A stretch of 64,000 bases of DNA from Clarkia xantiana subsp. parviflora (taxonomy: Eukaryota; Streptophyta; Magnoliopsida; Myrtales; Onagraceae): contig JAPTYO010000002.1 of assembly GCA_036873135.1 (NCBI GenBank), forward strand, positions 49,284,204 through 49,348,203, written 5' to 3'. Below the pieces are notes generated by a model that made no database searches, had not been told where the DNA came from, and saw only the letters and a program-made list of their open reading frames with translations. Both the position numbers and the translations under genes were made by a program. Position 1 is the stretch's first letter. Each line of letters begins with the position of its first letter. Shown here one piece after another: positions 11,031-22,216 of this stretch.

Positions 11031-11827
11031 TGTTGGGTTATAAATAAACCCGACTATGTATGTACGTTCTTGGTCTATGGTGATTTCCTACAGGTGACAG
11101 GTCGAGTACGCTTTCAGGGCGAGGAGAAGAAGTCGACGACCTTTCTTGTTTATTCCAACCATTTGGAGATAAAAGGTCGACTACCGATCATGAAGAAGTC
11201 GACTTCAAAAGAATGGCTGGTCGACTATGGAGACTTAGAGAATCTTCCAGAGGACAAGTGGTGACCTGTTTCCCGCCGTCTCCAAGGGAAAACCTTCCCT
11301 CGAAGTAAAGACAGGTGGCGACCTGCTTCCCACTGTCTCCAAAGGAAAGCCTTCCCTCGAAGTAAAGACAGGTGGCGATCTGCTTCCCACCGTCTCCAAG
11401 GGAAAACCTTCCCCCGAAGTAAAGGTGAGGTGGCGACCTGCTTGTCACCTGCTTCAGCCGCCTTAGGAAAGACTTCCCTCCTAAGTAAAAGTGAGGTGGC
11501 GACCTGCTTGTCACCTGCTTGGCCGACTCCAAAAGAAAACTCATTAAGGAGATAACCGCCACTGATAAGTCGGTAACTCTCCCCTATAAATAGGGACCTA
11601 TCTTATTCAATTAAAAACAATATGTTCTGAATACTTATATATTACACTCTAAAATACATTACTAACTTAAGATTCTGAGTGGAATCAGGGGCCATCCCCA
11701 CCATTTTTTAGGTGCTTGACCTTAAAAGTCTCCTGGAGGAAATCAAGTCCTCGAGAGAGCTACGTCCAAGGCGAAGCCTAGAAGTCCATTCCGTGAAGTT
11801 TGAGGCCACGTCATTTTGATCCCAACA
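11031..11827 (+). repeat. 3' LTR of element A
   Basis: 797 bp bounded by TGTTGGG ... CCCAACA. A TATA box (TATAAATA) lies at 11585-11592. The last 250 bp match the minus-strand LTR end of element C, including gtggaatcaggggccatccc. The upstream half contains a short tandem repeat (11259-11527). Confidence 0.88.
11259..11527 (+). repeat. Tandem repeat of about 57-66 bp inside the A LTR
   Basis: Four to five copies beginning gtggcgacctgctt and ending near cgaagtaaag. The C LTR has a related repeat in inverse orientation at about 31343-31620. It lies upstream of the TATA box, so it may be part of the U3 enhancer region; that role is inferred. Confidence 0.75.
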
Positions 11828-11830
11828 CGT

Positions 11831-13081
11831 GGAATTTCTTCAAGTACCCCCGTTGAATGTGTTTGGAAGGATGTTGCCCTCAGTGTCTTGGAGGCGGTAC
11901 GCGCTAACATAAGGGACTGAGACAATCTTGTATGGGCCTTCCCACTTTGGAGATAACTTGTTGATTTGATCCAAGTGTGAGAATTTATTCCTTCTCCACA
12001 CCATCTCGCCTACATGGAATTGCCTTTCTTTCACTTTCCTGTTGTAGTGTCTTGCAGTTATTAAGCGCATACGTGCTTGTGTTAGCTCCGAGTTTCGCCT
12101 TCTTTCGTCTGCCAAGTCCAGGTCTAAACGCATCTCCGCTTCGTTGGTTTGGGGATTGAAGTGAGTTGTGCGGTATGACGAGACAGCGATTTCGATTGGA
12201 GCTACGGCTTCTGTTCCGTATACCAGGCTAAACGGTGTTTCGCCTGTTGACTCCTTTGGGGTTGTGCGCACAGCCAATAGGACACTGCTAAGCTCCTCTG
12301 CTCATCCTCCTTTCAAAGCATGAACTCTCTTCTTAAGACCGTCCAGGACGATCTTGTTGGCGGATTCGACTTGTCCATTGGTTTGGGCATGATGCACTGA
12401 TGCAAAACGGTGATCTATGTTGAGTCTTTCACAGAACGCCTGAAGTCTTGAACTTCTAAATTGTGGCCCATTGTCGCTAATGAGTACTTTCGGTACGCCA
12501 TATCGTGCAATGATGTGGTTTCGTATGAAATCCATTATTTGTGCATTTGTCGTACGTGCTAATGCCTTAGCTTCAATCCACTTAGAGAAGTAGTCGATAG
12601 CTACTACAATGTACTTTGTTTGCCCCTTGGATTGTGGAAGTGGTCCTACCAAGTCAATTCCCCATTGTGCGAAAGGCCAGGAACTTGCAATTGGACACAA
12701 CTCTGTTGCGGGAGCCGTTATGTTCCTTGAATATAGTCGACAGGATTCGCATTCCGTGACCATGTTTGTTGCTTGGCTTCTCATTGTTGGCCAATAATAT
12801 CCTAGACCTAGCGCTTTTCAGATTAAGGATCTTGCTCCCTCGTGACAAGCTGCCTGGCCTTCATGCAAGTCCTTCAACACTGTCATACCTTCTGGGAAAG
12901 TTAAGCACTTTAGGTATGGCGTCGAGAATCCTTTCTTGTATAGCTGGCCTTCGATCAATGTATAGTTGACAGCGATTCTTCTAATATTTTGCGCTTTAAG
13001 TCTTTCTTCCGGTAGGATGTTATCCGTGAGGTATGCTAGAATTGGAGTCATCCAGGTTGGCTCTGTGTTGATATTTAGCAC
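11831..13081 (-). pseudogene. Element B integrase (decayed)
   Basis: The segments in order are the N-terminal zinc-binding region (H-E-G-Q-A-A-C-H-E-G and C-E-S-C), the catalytic core (W-G-I-D-L-V-G-P, S-D-N-G-P-Q-F, Q-T-N-G-Q-V-E) and the C-terminal G-P-Y-K-I-V region. Three in-frame stops break it: TAG at about 13079, TGA at about 12816 and TGA at about 12300. The final codons are shifted by the C run near 11847. All three catalytic acidic residues are still readable. The family function is insertion of the element's cDNA into the genome; this copy cannot make the protein intact. Confidence 0.85.
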
Positions 13082-13618
13082 CTATAATTTGTTGATTACG
13101 GACATAATCCTGTTTTCGACGAAGTGTGTTTCTTGTCCCTGTTCACTCCCTTGTGCAAACTTGCTTAACGCATCTGCCTCTTGATTCTCTTCCCTTGGGA
13201 CGGACGTTATGTTGAAAGTTTGAAAGCTTGCGATGAGCTCCTTTTCTTTTCCCAAGTATTTCTGCATGTTCTCTGACTTAGCCACGTACTCGCCTTTGAC
13301 TTGATTGACAACTAGCTGTGAGTCGCACTTGACTCTTAAGTGTTTGATTCTGAGGCCTTTTGCAATCCTTAAGCCTGTTATCAAGGCTTCGTATTCTGCC
13401 TCGTTATGCATTTCTCTGAATGTTAGGCTTAGAGCATACTTCAACGGTTCTGACCCATCAGGCGGAATTATGAGGAATCCAACTCCGGATCCTTCAACAT
13501 TTGAGGAACCATCAGTGTAAATTTGCCATACCTCAGTGTGTTCTTCATTTTGTTGTGCCCCGTCTTGAATGTCAGTTTCCGGGGTTATTCCTGTGAATTC
13601 CGCAATAAAGTCTGCCAA
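13082..13618 (-). pseudogene. Element B second (archaeal-like) RNase H domain
   Basis: Contains Y-T-D-G-S-S, N-E-A-E-Y-E-A-L and E-A-D-A-L-S-K motifs, placed after the RT-linked RNase H remnant. A second RNase H in this position is a known mark of the Tat group of Gypsy elements. The frame is open through the domain. A TGA at about 13631 separates it from the RT part and a TAG at about 13079 separates it from the integrase. Confidence 0.85.
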
Positions 13619-13639
13619 TGCTTGTCCCTTGATTGCTGT

Positions 13640-14920
13640 TCATGGTGCAAAGTGAATGCGGAATTCACTTAGCTCGATTGACCACTTTGTTAATTTTCCT
13701 GACATGTTTTGCTTTGACAGGATGTGCTTCAAGGGTTGGTCCGTCAGGACTGTTATTTCGTGTGCATGGAAGTATGGCCTCAATTTCCTTGCTGCCACTA
13801 GGAGAGCATACATGTACTTCTCGATTGGCATATAATTCACTTCGTATTTTGCCAGGATCTTGCTCACGTAGTACACTTGAAGCTGTGTAGTCCCTTTTTG
13901 TTTGACGAGTACTGAGCTGACCGCAGTGTTGCTTACGGATATGTACAGGTAGAGCGGCTCGCCTTGGATTGGTTTTGCTAACGCTGGGAGCGTTCGCAAA
14001 TGCTGCTTCAATTGTTGGAATGCTTCTTCGCATACTGGTGTCCACTCGAACTTCTTGTTTGCACGAAGTACCTGGAAGAACGGAAGGGCTTTGTCACCTA
14101 TTCTTGCGAGGAACCTGTTAAGAGCTGCTAAATGTCCATTTAGTTGTTGGACTTCTTTATGCTTCTTGGGAGACTCCATTTCTTCTATCGCCTTTACTTT
14201 TTCCGGGTTTGCTTCGATCCCTCTTTCGCTGACCATGAAGCCAAGAACTTTTCCTGATTGCACGCCAAAGGCACACTTTGTTGGATTTAATCTAACTTGG
14301 AATTCTCGCATTCTTTTAAACACCTGACGGAGGTCATCAGCATGGTTACGCCTTTTTGTCGACTTTACAACCATGTCATCTACGTATGCTTCCATGACTT
14401 TCCCGATCATGTCTCCGAAAATTGTGTTGACCATTCGTTGGTATGTTGCTCCAGCGTTAATTAGTCCGAATGGCATGCCCTTGTAATTGTAGATCTCGCT
14501 GTCTGCATAGAACGCAGTGTGAGGTGCGTCTTGTTCCGCCATTGGAATTTGGTTGTATCATGAATACGCATCCATTACTGACATTAGCTCGTGTCCCGCG
14601 GTGGCATCTACTAGTTGGTCGATCCTTGGCAGCGGATATGAATCCTTTGGACATGCATTGTTGAGGTCTCTATAATCGATACACATTCTCATCTTGCCGT
14701 TAGGTTTGGGTACCAAAACTGGATTCGCAACCCATGTTTGATATTGCGACTCTTCAATAAAACCCGCGTTCAGTAACTTGCCCACTTCTTCTCGTATTGC
14801 GAGTTTTTGTCTCCCCTCAATGGACGTAGCTTTTGTGTTATAGGTCTGGATCCTGGTTTGATGTTGAGCTTGTGAGAGATTATGTTTGGGCTTATTCCTG
14901 GCATATCGCTTTGTGACCAT
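13640..14920 (-). pseudogene. Element B reverse transcriptase and first RNase H
   Basis: RT fingers and palm include M-C-I-D-Y-R-D-L-N, P-L-P-R-I-D and the catalytic Y-V-D-D (near 14375), followed by the connection and the degenerate RNase H (V-L-T-D-Q-P-L-K-H). One TGA at 14558-14560 interrupts it just after D-A-Y-S. A frame change near 14800 separates it from the protease side. The YVDD box is intact, so the damage is limited to a few codons. The family role is copying element RNA into cDNA in the cytoplasmic particle. Confidence 0.88.
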
Positions 14921-15887
14921 GCGAACAGCTCCTTATATTCTACCAGAAGTGCCTTGATATCTATCACTTCATCTTCTGACAGTGATGCCCCCACTCGAAC
15001 CATCCTTTCTGACTCATCGATCTTGACTTCTTGCAATGCTTCAACAGGAGCAGGACGCGCATGATCCATCCCCGGGTCTTCATCAATGATGGGAATTCCG
15101 CCATTATTTGTCTTGTCACCATGTTGGAGTGCAACCTTGTAGCAATCTTTTGACAGCTGTTGATCTCCCCTTACTTCACCAACTCCTGCCCGTGTTAGAA
15201 ACTTGACTTTTTGGTGTGATGTTGACGCTATCAAGATTCCATTATATGCGTTAATGGTGGTGTATCCCAAGATTCCATTATATGCGTCAAGCTTTTCTAT
15301 GATCACGAATGGTACGTCTATTTGTAGCTGTTGCTTTCCCTCTCCCATGATGACTGGCAGAGTTATAAATCCTAACGGTTAGCTTACATCTCCCATGAAT
15401 CCCACCAAGGGTGAGTCCATTCTTTTGACGAGCCTCTTTCGCCCCAGGGCTAAAATGATAGCCTTTGTAATGATGTTGGGCGAACTTCCACCATCTACCA
15501 TAATGCACTTAACGCCCATGCCATCAATTGTCATAGTTATAACCAACGCGTCGGTGTGCGGATGCACAATGTAGATTTTGTCTTTGACGAAAAGCCAATG
15601 ACGTCTTTCGTGCGATCATCCTCTTCGTCAGCATCTATCATGACAGTATCCCTTATGTCAATATCCTGGCATATGCACTTTGTGCGGGTAGCATATATTT
15701 CTCGTTCATACGACGTTTCTCCTCCGGCTCCAAAGCCTCCGTGGATCACGTGCACATTTGTGGATGGAATGGTTGAAGCGGTGGATCTTGTATTTGGCAT
15801 GCGAGAACATCCTGGTTGGCTTTTTGTTGGCTTCGGCTTGCTTGCACCCGCCTTCTTTGGTCGTCTTCCTATCATGGCTTGCAACAC
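14770..15887 (-). pseudogene. Element B gag tail and aspartic protease
   Basis: The gag tail ends in V-I-H-G-G-F-G-A-G-G-E-T-S. The protease has V-D-G-G-S-S at the active site (about 15490) in place of the usual DTG/DSG, a substitution shared with elements D and F. After it come the flap region and the linker into RT (F-A-W-S-Q-S-D-M-P-G). Frame changes occur near 15560 and near 15360. A short segment (A-Y-N-G-I-L) is duplicated at 15230-15290. The product would normally cut the gag-pol polyprotein. Confidence 0.8.
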
Positions 15888-15910
15888 AGCTTTTTGTTCG
15901 AATCACTTCG

Positions 15911-15922
15911 GACGGCGCCAAA
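15911..15922 (-). other. Primer binding site of element B
   Basis: On the minus strand, TGGCGCCGTC starts two bases after the LTR end. It fits the 3' end of a plant tRNA in the way usual for Gypsy elements. The same TGGCGCC core occurs next to the 5' LTRs of C and F. Confidence 0.8.
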
Positions 15923-16584
15923 TGTTATGTCCGCTTCCACCTGGGTAGCTTCGGGCTTCTTCTTTCACGAACGGGCTCGGATGTATGTATAAGGACGGGA
16001 ACGCCTCGATCCTTAAACACAATCCTTGAGCTAATCTTCCAGTCCTCGACCTTGAACTTCGGATCCTGCACGAGGGGCAGTAACCAGCGTGGGAGAGGGG
16101 GGGATGCTGGTTGGGCCCTCTCCAACGCTCAAGTCTGAATTTGTAGAGAGAGAAAGCCTTTTAGAGAGAAGTCAGAGCATCCAAAGTCCAAAAATGAGTG
16201 AGTTGTCTGGAATGGGAGACCTAGGCCCCTATTTATAAGGAACCTAAGGATCATGCCCAGTTTTGAACTACTTGATGTCGGTATGAAGGAAGACGTATAC
16301 CGTCATCAAGGTGGACTATACATGCACCGACTTCTCGCACTTGGAAAAATAATCGGGGTGAGCGTACGAAGAAAATCGGTAATCCGGACCTACCCGGGTT
16401 GTTTAACAATCCAGGACGGGTCCGGATTGCCTTAGGCAATCCGGAAGTCCTCCGGTCCGGGTACTGCGCGTATCTCGGACCGTTTTAGACTTGGGTGTCC
16501 GCAAAAGAGTTCTTTTACGGGTTTTGGGGTATTTTACGAGGCCCGAAATGTAAATACGAACCCGAATTGGACAGATATCTAACA
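15923..16584 (-). repeat. 5' LTR of element B
   Basis: 662 bp, on the minus strand TGTTAGATATC ... GGACATAACA. A TATA box on the minus strand lies opposite 16231-16237. The expected target duplication on the right is GTCGT (16585-16589). The partner LTR is outside the window. Confidence 0.85.
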
Positions 16585-18212
16585 GTCGTGATGCGGTTGG
16601 GTGACCATTATAAGGTCGTCGGTGGTGAAACTTATCACTACTGGGTCGACTTCTTCTGGCGCCTTCCCTTTATCTCTGTCTTGTGAGATCTGGGTGGCAT
16701 AAACTTCTCGAGCAGTGCTAGTTTCTCCTCCTGAGGCGAATCCTCCTGCAATGACGTTGATTGTCTTTCTTGGGGGTGGGTTGTTATAAGGGGGAGATCG
16801 AGAATTTCTTATGGGGCTTCGACACCGTTTTAGAGCCTTGGAAGATTTGTCGATGAACTTGAGTAATTTGTCCCTTCGGATTAAAGCCTCGATGTCATGT
16901 TTTAAGGCGACACATTCGTTAGTGTCGTGCCCCTGAACCCGATGATATCGACAATAATCGTTCATCTGAGATCCCATCGGTCCCTTTTTAACCAGGGGAG
17001 GATCATACGGATGAAGTTTTTCCATCTCCTGGAGTACAACTAATATATTGTGTGTGAGATGAGTAAACTTTCCTGGATAGGGGTTAGGATTTCTCGTTCC
17101 GGGACGGTTTCCAGGTCGGAAGTTTCCCTCTCGTCTTTCTTCCCTCTTAGGTGGTCGAGAAGCGGAGCCTTCTTCGGTTTTTGTTGGCACGACTGGGCGC
17201 TTGATTTCTCGTGGCGACTTCTCGTGTGATCTTTCCAGATCTATGTACTTCTTCACCTTCGTGGCGAGGGCATCGATCTTTCTCACCGGCTTCATCACCA
17301 TGTTGTCCTTCAGAGCTTGGCTCTGTGTCCTAAGACCTCTCCAGAAGGTCCTGATCAACTCGCCATCCGTGGCGTCTTCATTTAACTGATGTAGTATCTT
17401 ATGGAACCTAGTGTAATAATTGGCCAAGGTTTCATCAGAACCTTGTTCAATTTTATCTAGGAAATCCATACTCTTCAGGCGCCGTCTTTGGCCTTCGATA
17501 AATTTAGCCTTCAGTTCCTCCCATGAATCGATCGAGTTGTCAGGGAGGCCATAGAACCAAGTCGACGCCTCTTCTTTCAACGTAGTTGGGAAGAGGGCTG
17601 CATAGTGATCCGAAGTTGCCCCTCTTCCCAGGAGGGAAGAGTTATGGGCGTTGATGTGGCGAACAGGATCTCCTTCGCCTATGTAGTCGTCAATGTTCCT
17701 CGCAAAGACTTGCGGAGGAACTCGAGTGTTGAACAACCTTTTAGAGAAATGATGGGAGGTATGATCGCGAACAATCAGCAAATCGTTCGTCCCCCTTCTC
17801 TTTTTCTCTAACAACTCTTCCACCTGTCCCATAGTGAATAGACAGGTTCTTTGCTCGCCATTTCTCCTTCAGGAGTCTTAGGAATTTCTTTCTCCAGGGG
17901 TTCTTTCTCCTGAATTTTTACGCTGGACGCCACCTCCACCTTTTGGGAAGTTTCTTGAGCGGGTGCCTTTTCGGGGATGGTGCCCGCCTGGGCTTGATTC
18001 CAAAAGGTTATGAAGGCCGCCAATACTTCTTGGGGGACATCCGGGGGGACTGTCCTTACTTCTTCTGGATTTGGTAATGACTTGGAATGACTGAGATTTC
18101 CATCATTACCTCTGCCATTAGCTTGTGGAATGGACTGATCTTCTCTGGTGATTGGCCTCGAGGTGGTTGGATCCACTGGGGGACTATTTCCTTCCACCGG
18201 GGGGTTGGACAT
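16585..18212 (-). pseudogene. Element C gag
   Basis: The likely start is at 18212. About 130 codons of low-complexity N-terminal region follow (Pro/Glu/Thr-rich), then a frame change near 17835. The capsid domain then runs through W-F-Y-G-L-P, F-L-D-K-I-E-Q-G and F-W-R-G-L-R, followed by a basic Arg/Gly linker, a complete zinc knuckle (C-R-Y-H-R-V-Q-G-H-D-T-N-E-C) at about 16930 and a Ser/Pro-rich tail ending in G-G-F-A-S-G-G-E-T-S. The frame runs into B's LTR and stops at 16579. Gag packages element RNA in virus-like particles. It is the full-length relative of the gag pieces in A, and unlike them it keeps the knuckle Cys. Confidence 0.88.
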
Positions 18213-18261
18213 CTTGTTGCTTCCCTAGAGGTCACGACTTTTTGATCGGAGTTCCCACAGA

Positions 18262-18271
18262 TGGCGCCAAA
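18262..18271 (-). other. Primer binding site of element C
   Basis: On the minus strand, TTTGGCGCCATCTG follows the LTR end. The core TGGCGCC is shared with B and F. Confidence 0.8.
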
Positions 18272-18617
18272 TGTTGGGATCAAAATGACGTGGCCTTGAA
18301 CTTCGGGGAATGGACTTCCAAGTATCGCCTAGGACTTAGCTCTCTCAAACGCTAAGTTTTTCTCTAAGAAGTTATGTGGGGCGAGAACCTGAAAAAGGGG
18401 TGGGGATGGCCCCTGATTCCACTCCGAAGCTTAAGTCAGTAATGGATTTGAGAGTAATAATATATGAACTTATTTAGAAATGACTGAATGTAATGAAGTA
18501 AATAGAAATAATCCCTATTTATAGGGATAAGTTACCGACTTTATATGGCGGTTACCCTCCTTGGGGGGTTTCTCTTCATTTTCGGTCAAGCAGGTGACAA
18601 GCAGGTCACCACCTGTG
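18272..18617 (-). repeat. 5' LTR of element C, inner part
   Basis: 346 bp from TGTTGGGATC (plus-strand view) to the insertion point of D. A TATA box on the minus strand lies opposite 18516-18523. It is similar to the A LTR over its whole length, including tggaatcaggggccatcccc. The remainder is at 31335-31771, so the full LTR is about 783 bp. Confidence 0.9.
18613..18617. other. Target site duplication of element D, left copy
   Basis: CTGTG, repeated at 31330-31334 directly after the 3' LTR of D. Confidence 0.93.
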
Positions 18618-18790
18618 TGTAAACACCTAATTTTAGTACGCGCGACACGTATATAACACGTTAAAAATGTTATGTGTAACGCGTTTAAAAAAGGAAGTAT
18701 TTAAATATGGAAGGTCACGGGGTTGCCAAAAATAGGCTCAGTTTAAATTAGGACAATACATATGCACTAATGTGATGTAATAAATCGGAA

Positions 18791-18797
<7 letters not shown>

Positions 18798-18845
<48 letters not shown>
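18798..18845. repeat. (TA)n microsatellite in D 5' LTR
   Basis: About 24 TA units. The matching place in the 3' LTR (30220-30250) is short and interrupted, so the tract grew or shrank after insertion. Confidence 0.95.
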
Positions 18846-18848
<3 letters not shown>

Positions 18849-19377
18849 CGGATTTAATAGGGTAAATATTGAGGGAATATTGATTTTCCCATTTTTGGGT
18901 ATCAATTTACCTATAAATAGGTACCTATTACATGTTAAAAACACACAGAAAAAAAATTAGAATAAAATATTATTTTCCTCGAAATTCGTGCTTGGTATTT
19001 TTTCATCTCTTCCCGTCCAAATTCACCGGAGCTCCGGCAGACCTACCGCCGCCGTCGCCAGCCCCGACCGCGTCGTGCCGCCCCGCCTGTCGCCGTCCCA
19101 GTCCGACCCTCATCCAGCCTAACGCCGTCGCCACCTCCGACCACCGTGGCTGCTCCTGCTGTAGCTGCTCCGAGATTCAGCCCCCGTTCAGCCGCCGCGC
19201 TCCGCCTGTCACCGTCACCGGCGACCAGCCATCCGTCCCGCCTGCTGCGTCGCGCCGCCGCCTCGCCAACTCCGGTCCTGGTCTGCTGCCTGCGCTGGAC
19301 TTTCCCCTCCGGCAGGTAATCACGCACGCTCTGGTTTTGTTTTGTTTTTTTTTTCTTTCTTTTTGTTTTTTTACTTC

Positions 19378-19378
<1 letters not shown>

Positions 19379-19459
<81 letters not shown>
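19379..19459. repeat. (ATT)n microsatellite in D 5' LTR
   Basis: About 27 units without interruption. In the 3' LTR the matching tract (30800-30877) is interrupted by other bases. Confidence 0.95.
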
Positions 19460-19913
19460 TCATGTTAACTAAATAGTTTAGATGTAGATTAGTAAAATAA
19501 CATGCCTAATCAATATATGTGTATAATATGTGATTATTAAATTGTGCTAGGATTTTGAGCATGTTTGACGTTAATTAGATTTTATTTCAATTAGGGAATC
19601 TAGATGCAATAGGTTTTTTAGGTTTAATTTTGCCGATGTTAATTATTTCGCATGAAATTAGTTTAATTTGGAAACTGGCAAATATGTTAATTAAGTACCG
19701 AAAGGGCGTGATTAGAATTTTTTTTTAAAATTCGTAACAGAACCCCCGAACCCAAATCTTTAAACGCAGACCAATTAATTGCTTTCGTGCTAATTCTTTT
19801 TACCTAGGTTATTTAGGTTTCTAGTTAGCCGTAATTAGCTAGTGGCGACTCTTTCCAAAATTGTACGTTTTCAAAACGTAATTCGCCTTAGGTCAGATTT
19901 TAGGTCAGACATT

Positions 19914-19932
19914 TTGGCGACTCTGCTGGGGA
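19914..19932 (+). other. Primer binding site of element D
   Basis: TTGGCGACTCTGCTGGGGA lies just after the LTR. This is the Ogre-type primer site, reported as complementary to tRNA-Arg. Element E has the same site at 33290-33306. Confidence 0.85.
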
Positions 19933-20528
19933 TACACTTAAAGGGTTCGGGCTTGTTAAAATTGCATGTTTGCCATGTTTTAGCTTGTATAAGTGTTACT
20001 CTAATTTTGTACGAGTTTTTACTAACGTTTGTTCGTCTTGATTAAAACTTGCACACACCACTTTAGAATAAGAACCAAACGCCTAAAACCCAGGGCGACT
20101 AGGAACCCCGGAGGTTTAGTACAGTACGACCGGAGCAGCTGGGCCGCCGGTACGGCTCGGAAAAACTCTACTCGCTTGTGAAGGTCTTATGATCCCTGTG
20201 ATGGGGTGAGGAAACCACCTTGTCGGGAACCTGTCAGTGGAACCAACAATAGAGCAAAGCCAAAAACACACTACCCAAAGCTTCAATCCGGCTGATATGC
20301 GTACATGTGTGGTTTTCGTTCTTCGCTTTGTAATTCTCGACCCTTAGGATTTATGGTGTATAGGATATGGGTCCATGTGTAATCTTACTCTTATAATGTT
20401 GTAATTGTAATTATGGCTTGGATATTAGTGGAAACTTTACTTTCAAAGCATGCATCATCAATTTTCAGAAAATCTAGTGCCATTCGTTTCACCAACTTTA
20501 AAATGCTTTATACTCCATTTTGGTAAGG
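19933..20528 (+). other. Leader region of element D
   Basis: About 600 bp between primer site and ORF1 with no supported coding sequence. It contains a stretch (gtttagtacagtacgaccgg and onward, 20115-20240) that recurs in element E at 33510-33640, which suggests a conserved untranslated or packaging signal in this family. Confidence 0.6.
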
Positions 20529-22059
20529 ATGGAAGCACTGCGCAAATGCCCGCACGTCACAGCTTTGCCAGCCCCCAAGGAAGATATCAATCGTATTTGG
20601 AATGCCATGATAAGCACAGAGCAAGAGTACGTCACCAAGATCATTGGTAGAATTCAACGTCTCCCCTGAAAAGGCGGTGTTCGTCATCAATGGCATAGAG
20701 CTAACCCCCACGCTGGAAGAATACGGACAACTGGTCCAAGGCGTCGAGTGGAATAGGAAGATCATACTGCCACAATTTGGAGCCCCAGAGAGATGCATCA
20801 TGTCTGCCCTTCTACGAGCTAAGAAACATAGGGTGGCTGACGAGCTTATGGTGAATGTAGAGCATGGCATATCTATCAATCGTTTAATAAAATGGATCGA
20901 ATTTAGAATGAAAGATGATCGAGCGATCCGAGGAGCAACCCACGCCTATCTCCTACTATTTTTCGGGACTGTCTTATTCCCCCGCTCCAAAAGCCATATA
21001 GACGTGGCCCTGGCACACGTTGTCCTTCAAGTGGTCGAAGGCAGAGGTTACACAGTGGCGCTGCTTGCCGAAACAATCATGTCACTAAACCTCGTAAAGG
21101 CTAAAGGAAAAGGGGTAATCATGGCAAGTCCAGCTTTACTACAAATATGGTTTTTAAGTCACTTAGTTGAAATTGGCGCGGGTTTCCCCAAATTTCGTTT
21201 CCTCATTGACCAACAAATTATATCAAGGATGATAGATTCTTCTCACCATGTAAATAGGGGTTGGAGTGCTCTTGAGTGGGAAAAGCATTTTTCGAAACTT
21301 TTACCTAAAGATATTTTGTGGGTAGCTCGTTGGTTTTCACCAAAACCCATATTTTTAAAGTGAAAAGATTTCAAAGGTATTCCTCTTATCAGTCACCTAG
21401 GCTCAGTGGTCACCTAACCGGCTCGAGTTACTCGACAGCTTGGAGGCCTCCAAGGTATACCAACAAGCGCAACAGGATCTTCTCTGGTTTTCAACTGGCA
21501 CGACGATAAAATCACTCAAGCCGCGCTCAAAAAATGCGCCGAACAAATTCAAAAGATTTGGGAGGACCGAGAGGAGGAGAAAATCCAAATGCCGGATGAT
21601 CTAGGAGAGGAGGAGAGGATGTATTACGCCACCAAAGAATACATTTACCGGTTTCATACTACCCCAAGGGAGTCCCTCATCGACCCTACAGAAATCCTCG
21701 GACCAAAGCCACAAGCTCAAAACCCCTCTAATGAAGATGTGTACGGTACACTGGCGGCTCGGGTAGAAATGCAGTGCGCAGCTTGGGTCCAAGACTGTAC
21801 AAAAGCCAAAGAGGAGGTCATGAAGCTAGGGGAAGACCTAGACAAAGCAAATGCCACCGTTATGCACCTGCAGTGGGCTGTTAAGGTGAAAGAGAGACAA
21901 AAGACGCGGCTAAGTGTTGATCTTGAAAATTTCAAACGAAGAGCAAAAAGACTGAAACTTTTTTCAAAACATTTGTCTGTCGCATTCGTTAGGACTAAAG
22001 AACAAGCACTCGACGCACTCGGCGAGATGCGCAGTCGTGTAAAGCGTTTTAAAGTTTGA
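20529..22059 (+). pseudogene. Element D ORF1 (Ogre ORF1, function unknown)
   Basis: A likely ATG at 20529 opens a frame that changes near 20640. From there one frame runs to 22059, broken by TGA at 21361-21363 and TAA at 21415-21417. The total is about 510 codons. The first part has L-T-P-T-L-E-E-Y-G and resembles the plant domain found in Ogre ORF1 (listed as DUF7745 or plant-mobile-domain-like, from memory). The last 150 residues are charged and likely coiled-coil. Ogre elements carry this ORF upstream of gag; its biochemical role is not known. Two nonsense codons and one frameshift make this copy inactive. Confidence 0.8.
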
Positions 22060-22216
22060 ATATTAGAACTGTTTCCTTCATGAATAAAACGCTGAGATGA
22101 ATGGCACATTTTAAAAAAATCATGCATGGTATTCAGTGTCAACATTTTGAATCGTCGGTTTTTCAATTGCAGGAAATATTTAACTAATACTGGCACGAAC
22201 GCGACTAACGACTAAA

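Larger units (their letters stand above)
1..11827 (+). mobile_element. Element A: non-autonomous gag-only Gypsy (TR-GAG-like), 3' part
   Basis: The 3' LTR (11031-11827) is preceded by a purine-rich tract, so the element's interior lies to its left and the element reads on the plus strand. The only protein domain left is a Gypsy gag piece, repeated four times; no protease, RT or integrase is visible. The LTR is of the same family as the minus-strand LTR of element C (18272-18617 plus 31335-31771), and the gag resembles C's gag. I infer a non-autonomous derivative of C's family whose internal region has been amplified. The 5' LTR, primer site and left target duplication are outside the window. 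It interrupts element B close to the end of B's integrase; the expected target duplication is CGTGG at 11828-11832. Confidence 0.8.
11828..16584 (-). mobile_element. Element B: degenerate Gypsy without gag core
   Basis: Minus-strand Gypsy element with a 5' LTR at 15923-16584, a primer site next to it and pol remains down to 11828, where element A interrupts it a few codons before the end of the integrase. Only the tail of gag is left, directly after the primer site, so most of gag has been deleted. The pol sequence groups with that of element F (RT, two RNase H domains, no chromodomain visible). B is inserted in element C at the gag/protease junction. The 3' LTR must lie left of the window. 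Confidence 0.85.
16585..18617 (-). mobile_element. Element C, first visible segment (gag and part of 5' LTR)
   Basis: Minus-strand Gypsy element. From right to left it has its 5' LTR (split by D), a primer site and gag, and it is cut by B at the start of the protease. The rest of C (protease to 3' LTR) should lie left of the window, beyond B. Its LTR and gag are of the same family as those of the non-autonomous element A. Confidence 0.85.
18618..19911 (+). repeat. 5' LTR of element D
   Basis: 1294 bp, TGTAAACACC ... GGTCAGACA. The TATA box (TATAAATA) lies at 18912-18919. A (TA)n tract is at 18798-18845 and an (ATT)n tract at about 19379-19459. A GC-rich stretch at 19020-19320 is open in frames on both strands in both LTR copies; I take this as a composition effect. 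Confidence 0.93.

Noticed and set aside
11031..11827. Reading 11031-11827 as the 3' LTR of minus-strand element B
   Set aside because: Its TATA box and ends run on the plus strand, and its sequence matches the C LTR, not the B LTR at 15923-16584.
18932..19468. 178-codon ORF in the D LTR (and its copy at 30396-30866) with antisense ORFs
   Set aside because: GC-rich stretch open on both strands, running into the ATT microsatellite; no domain and no start context. Likely a composition effect.
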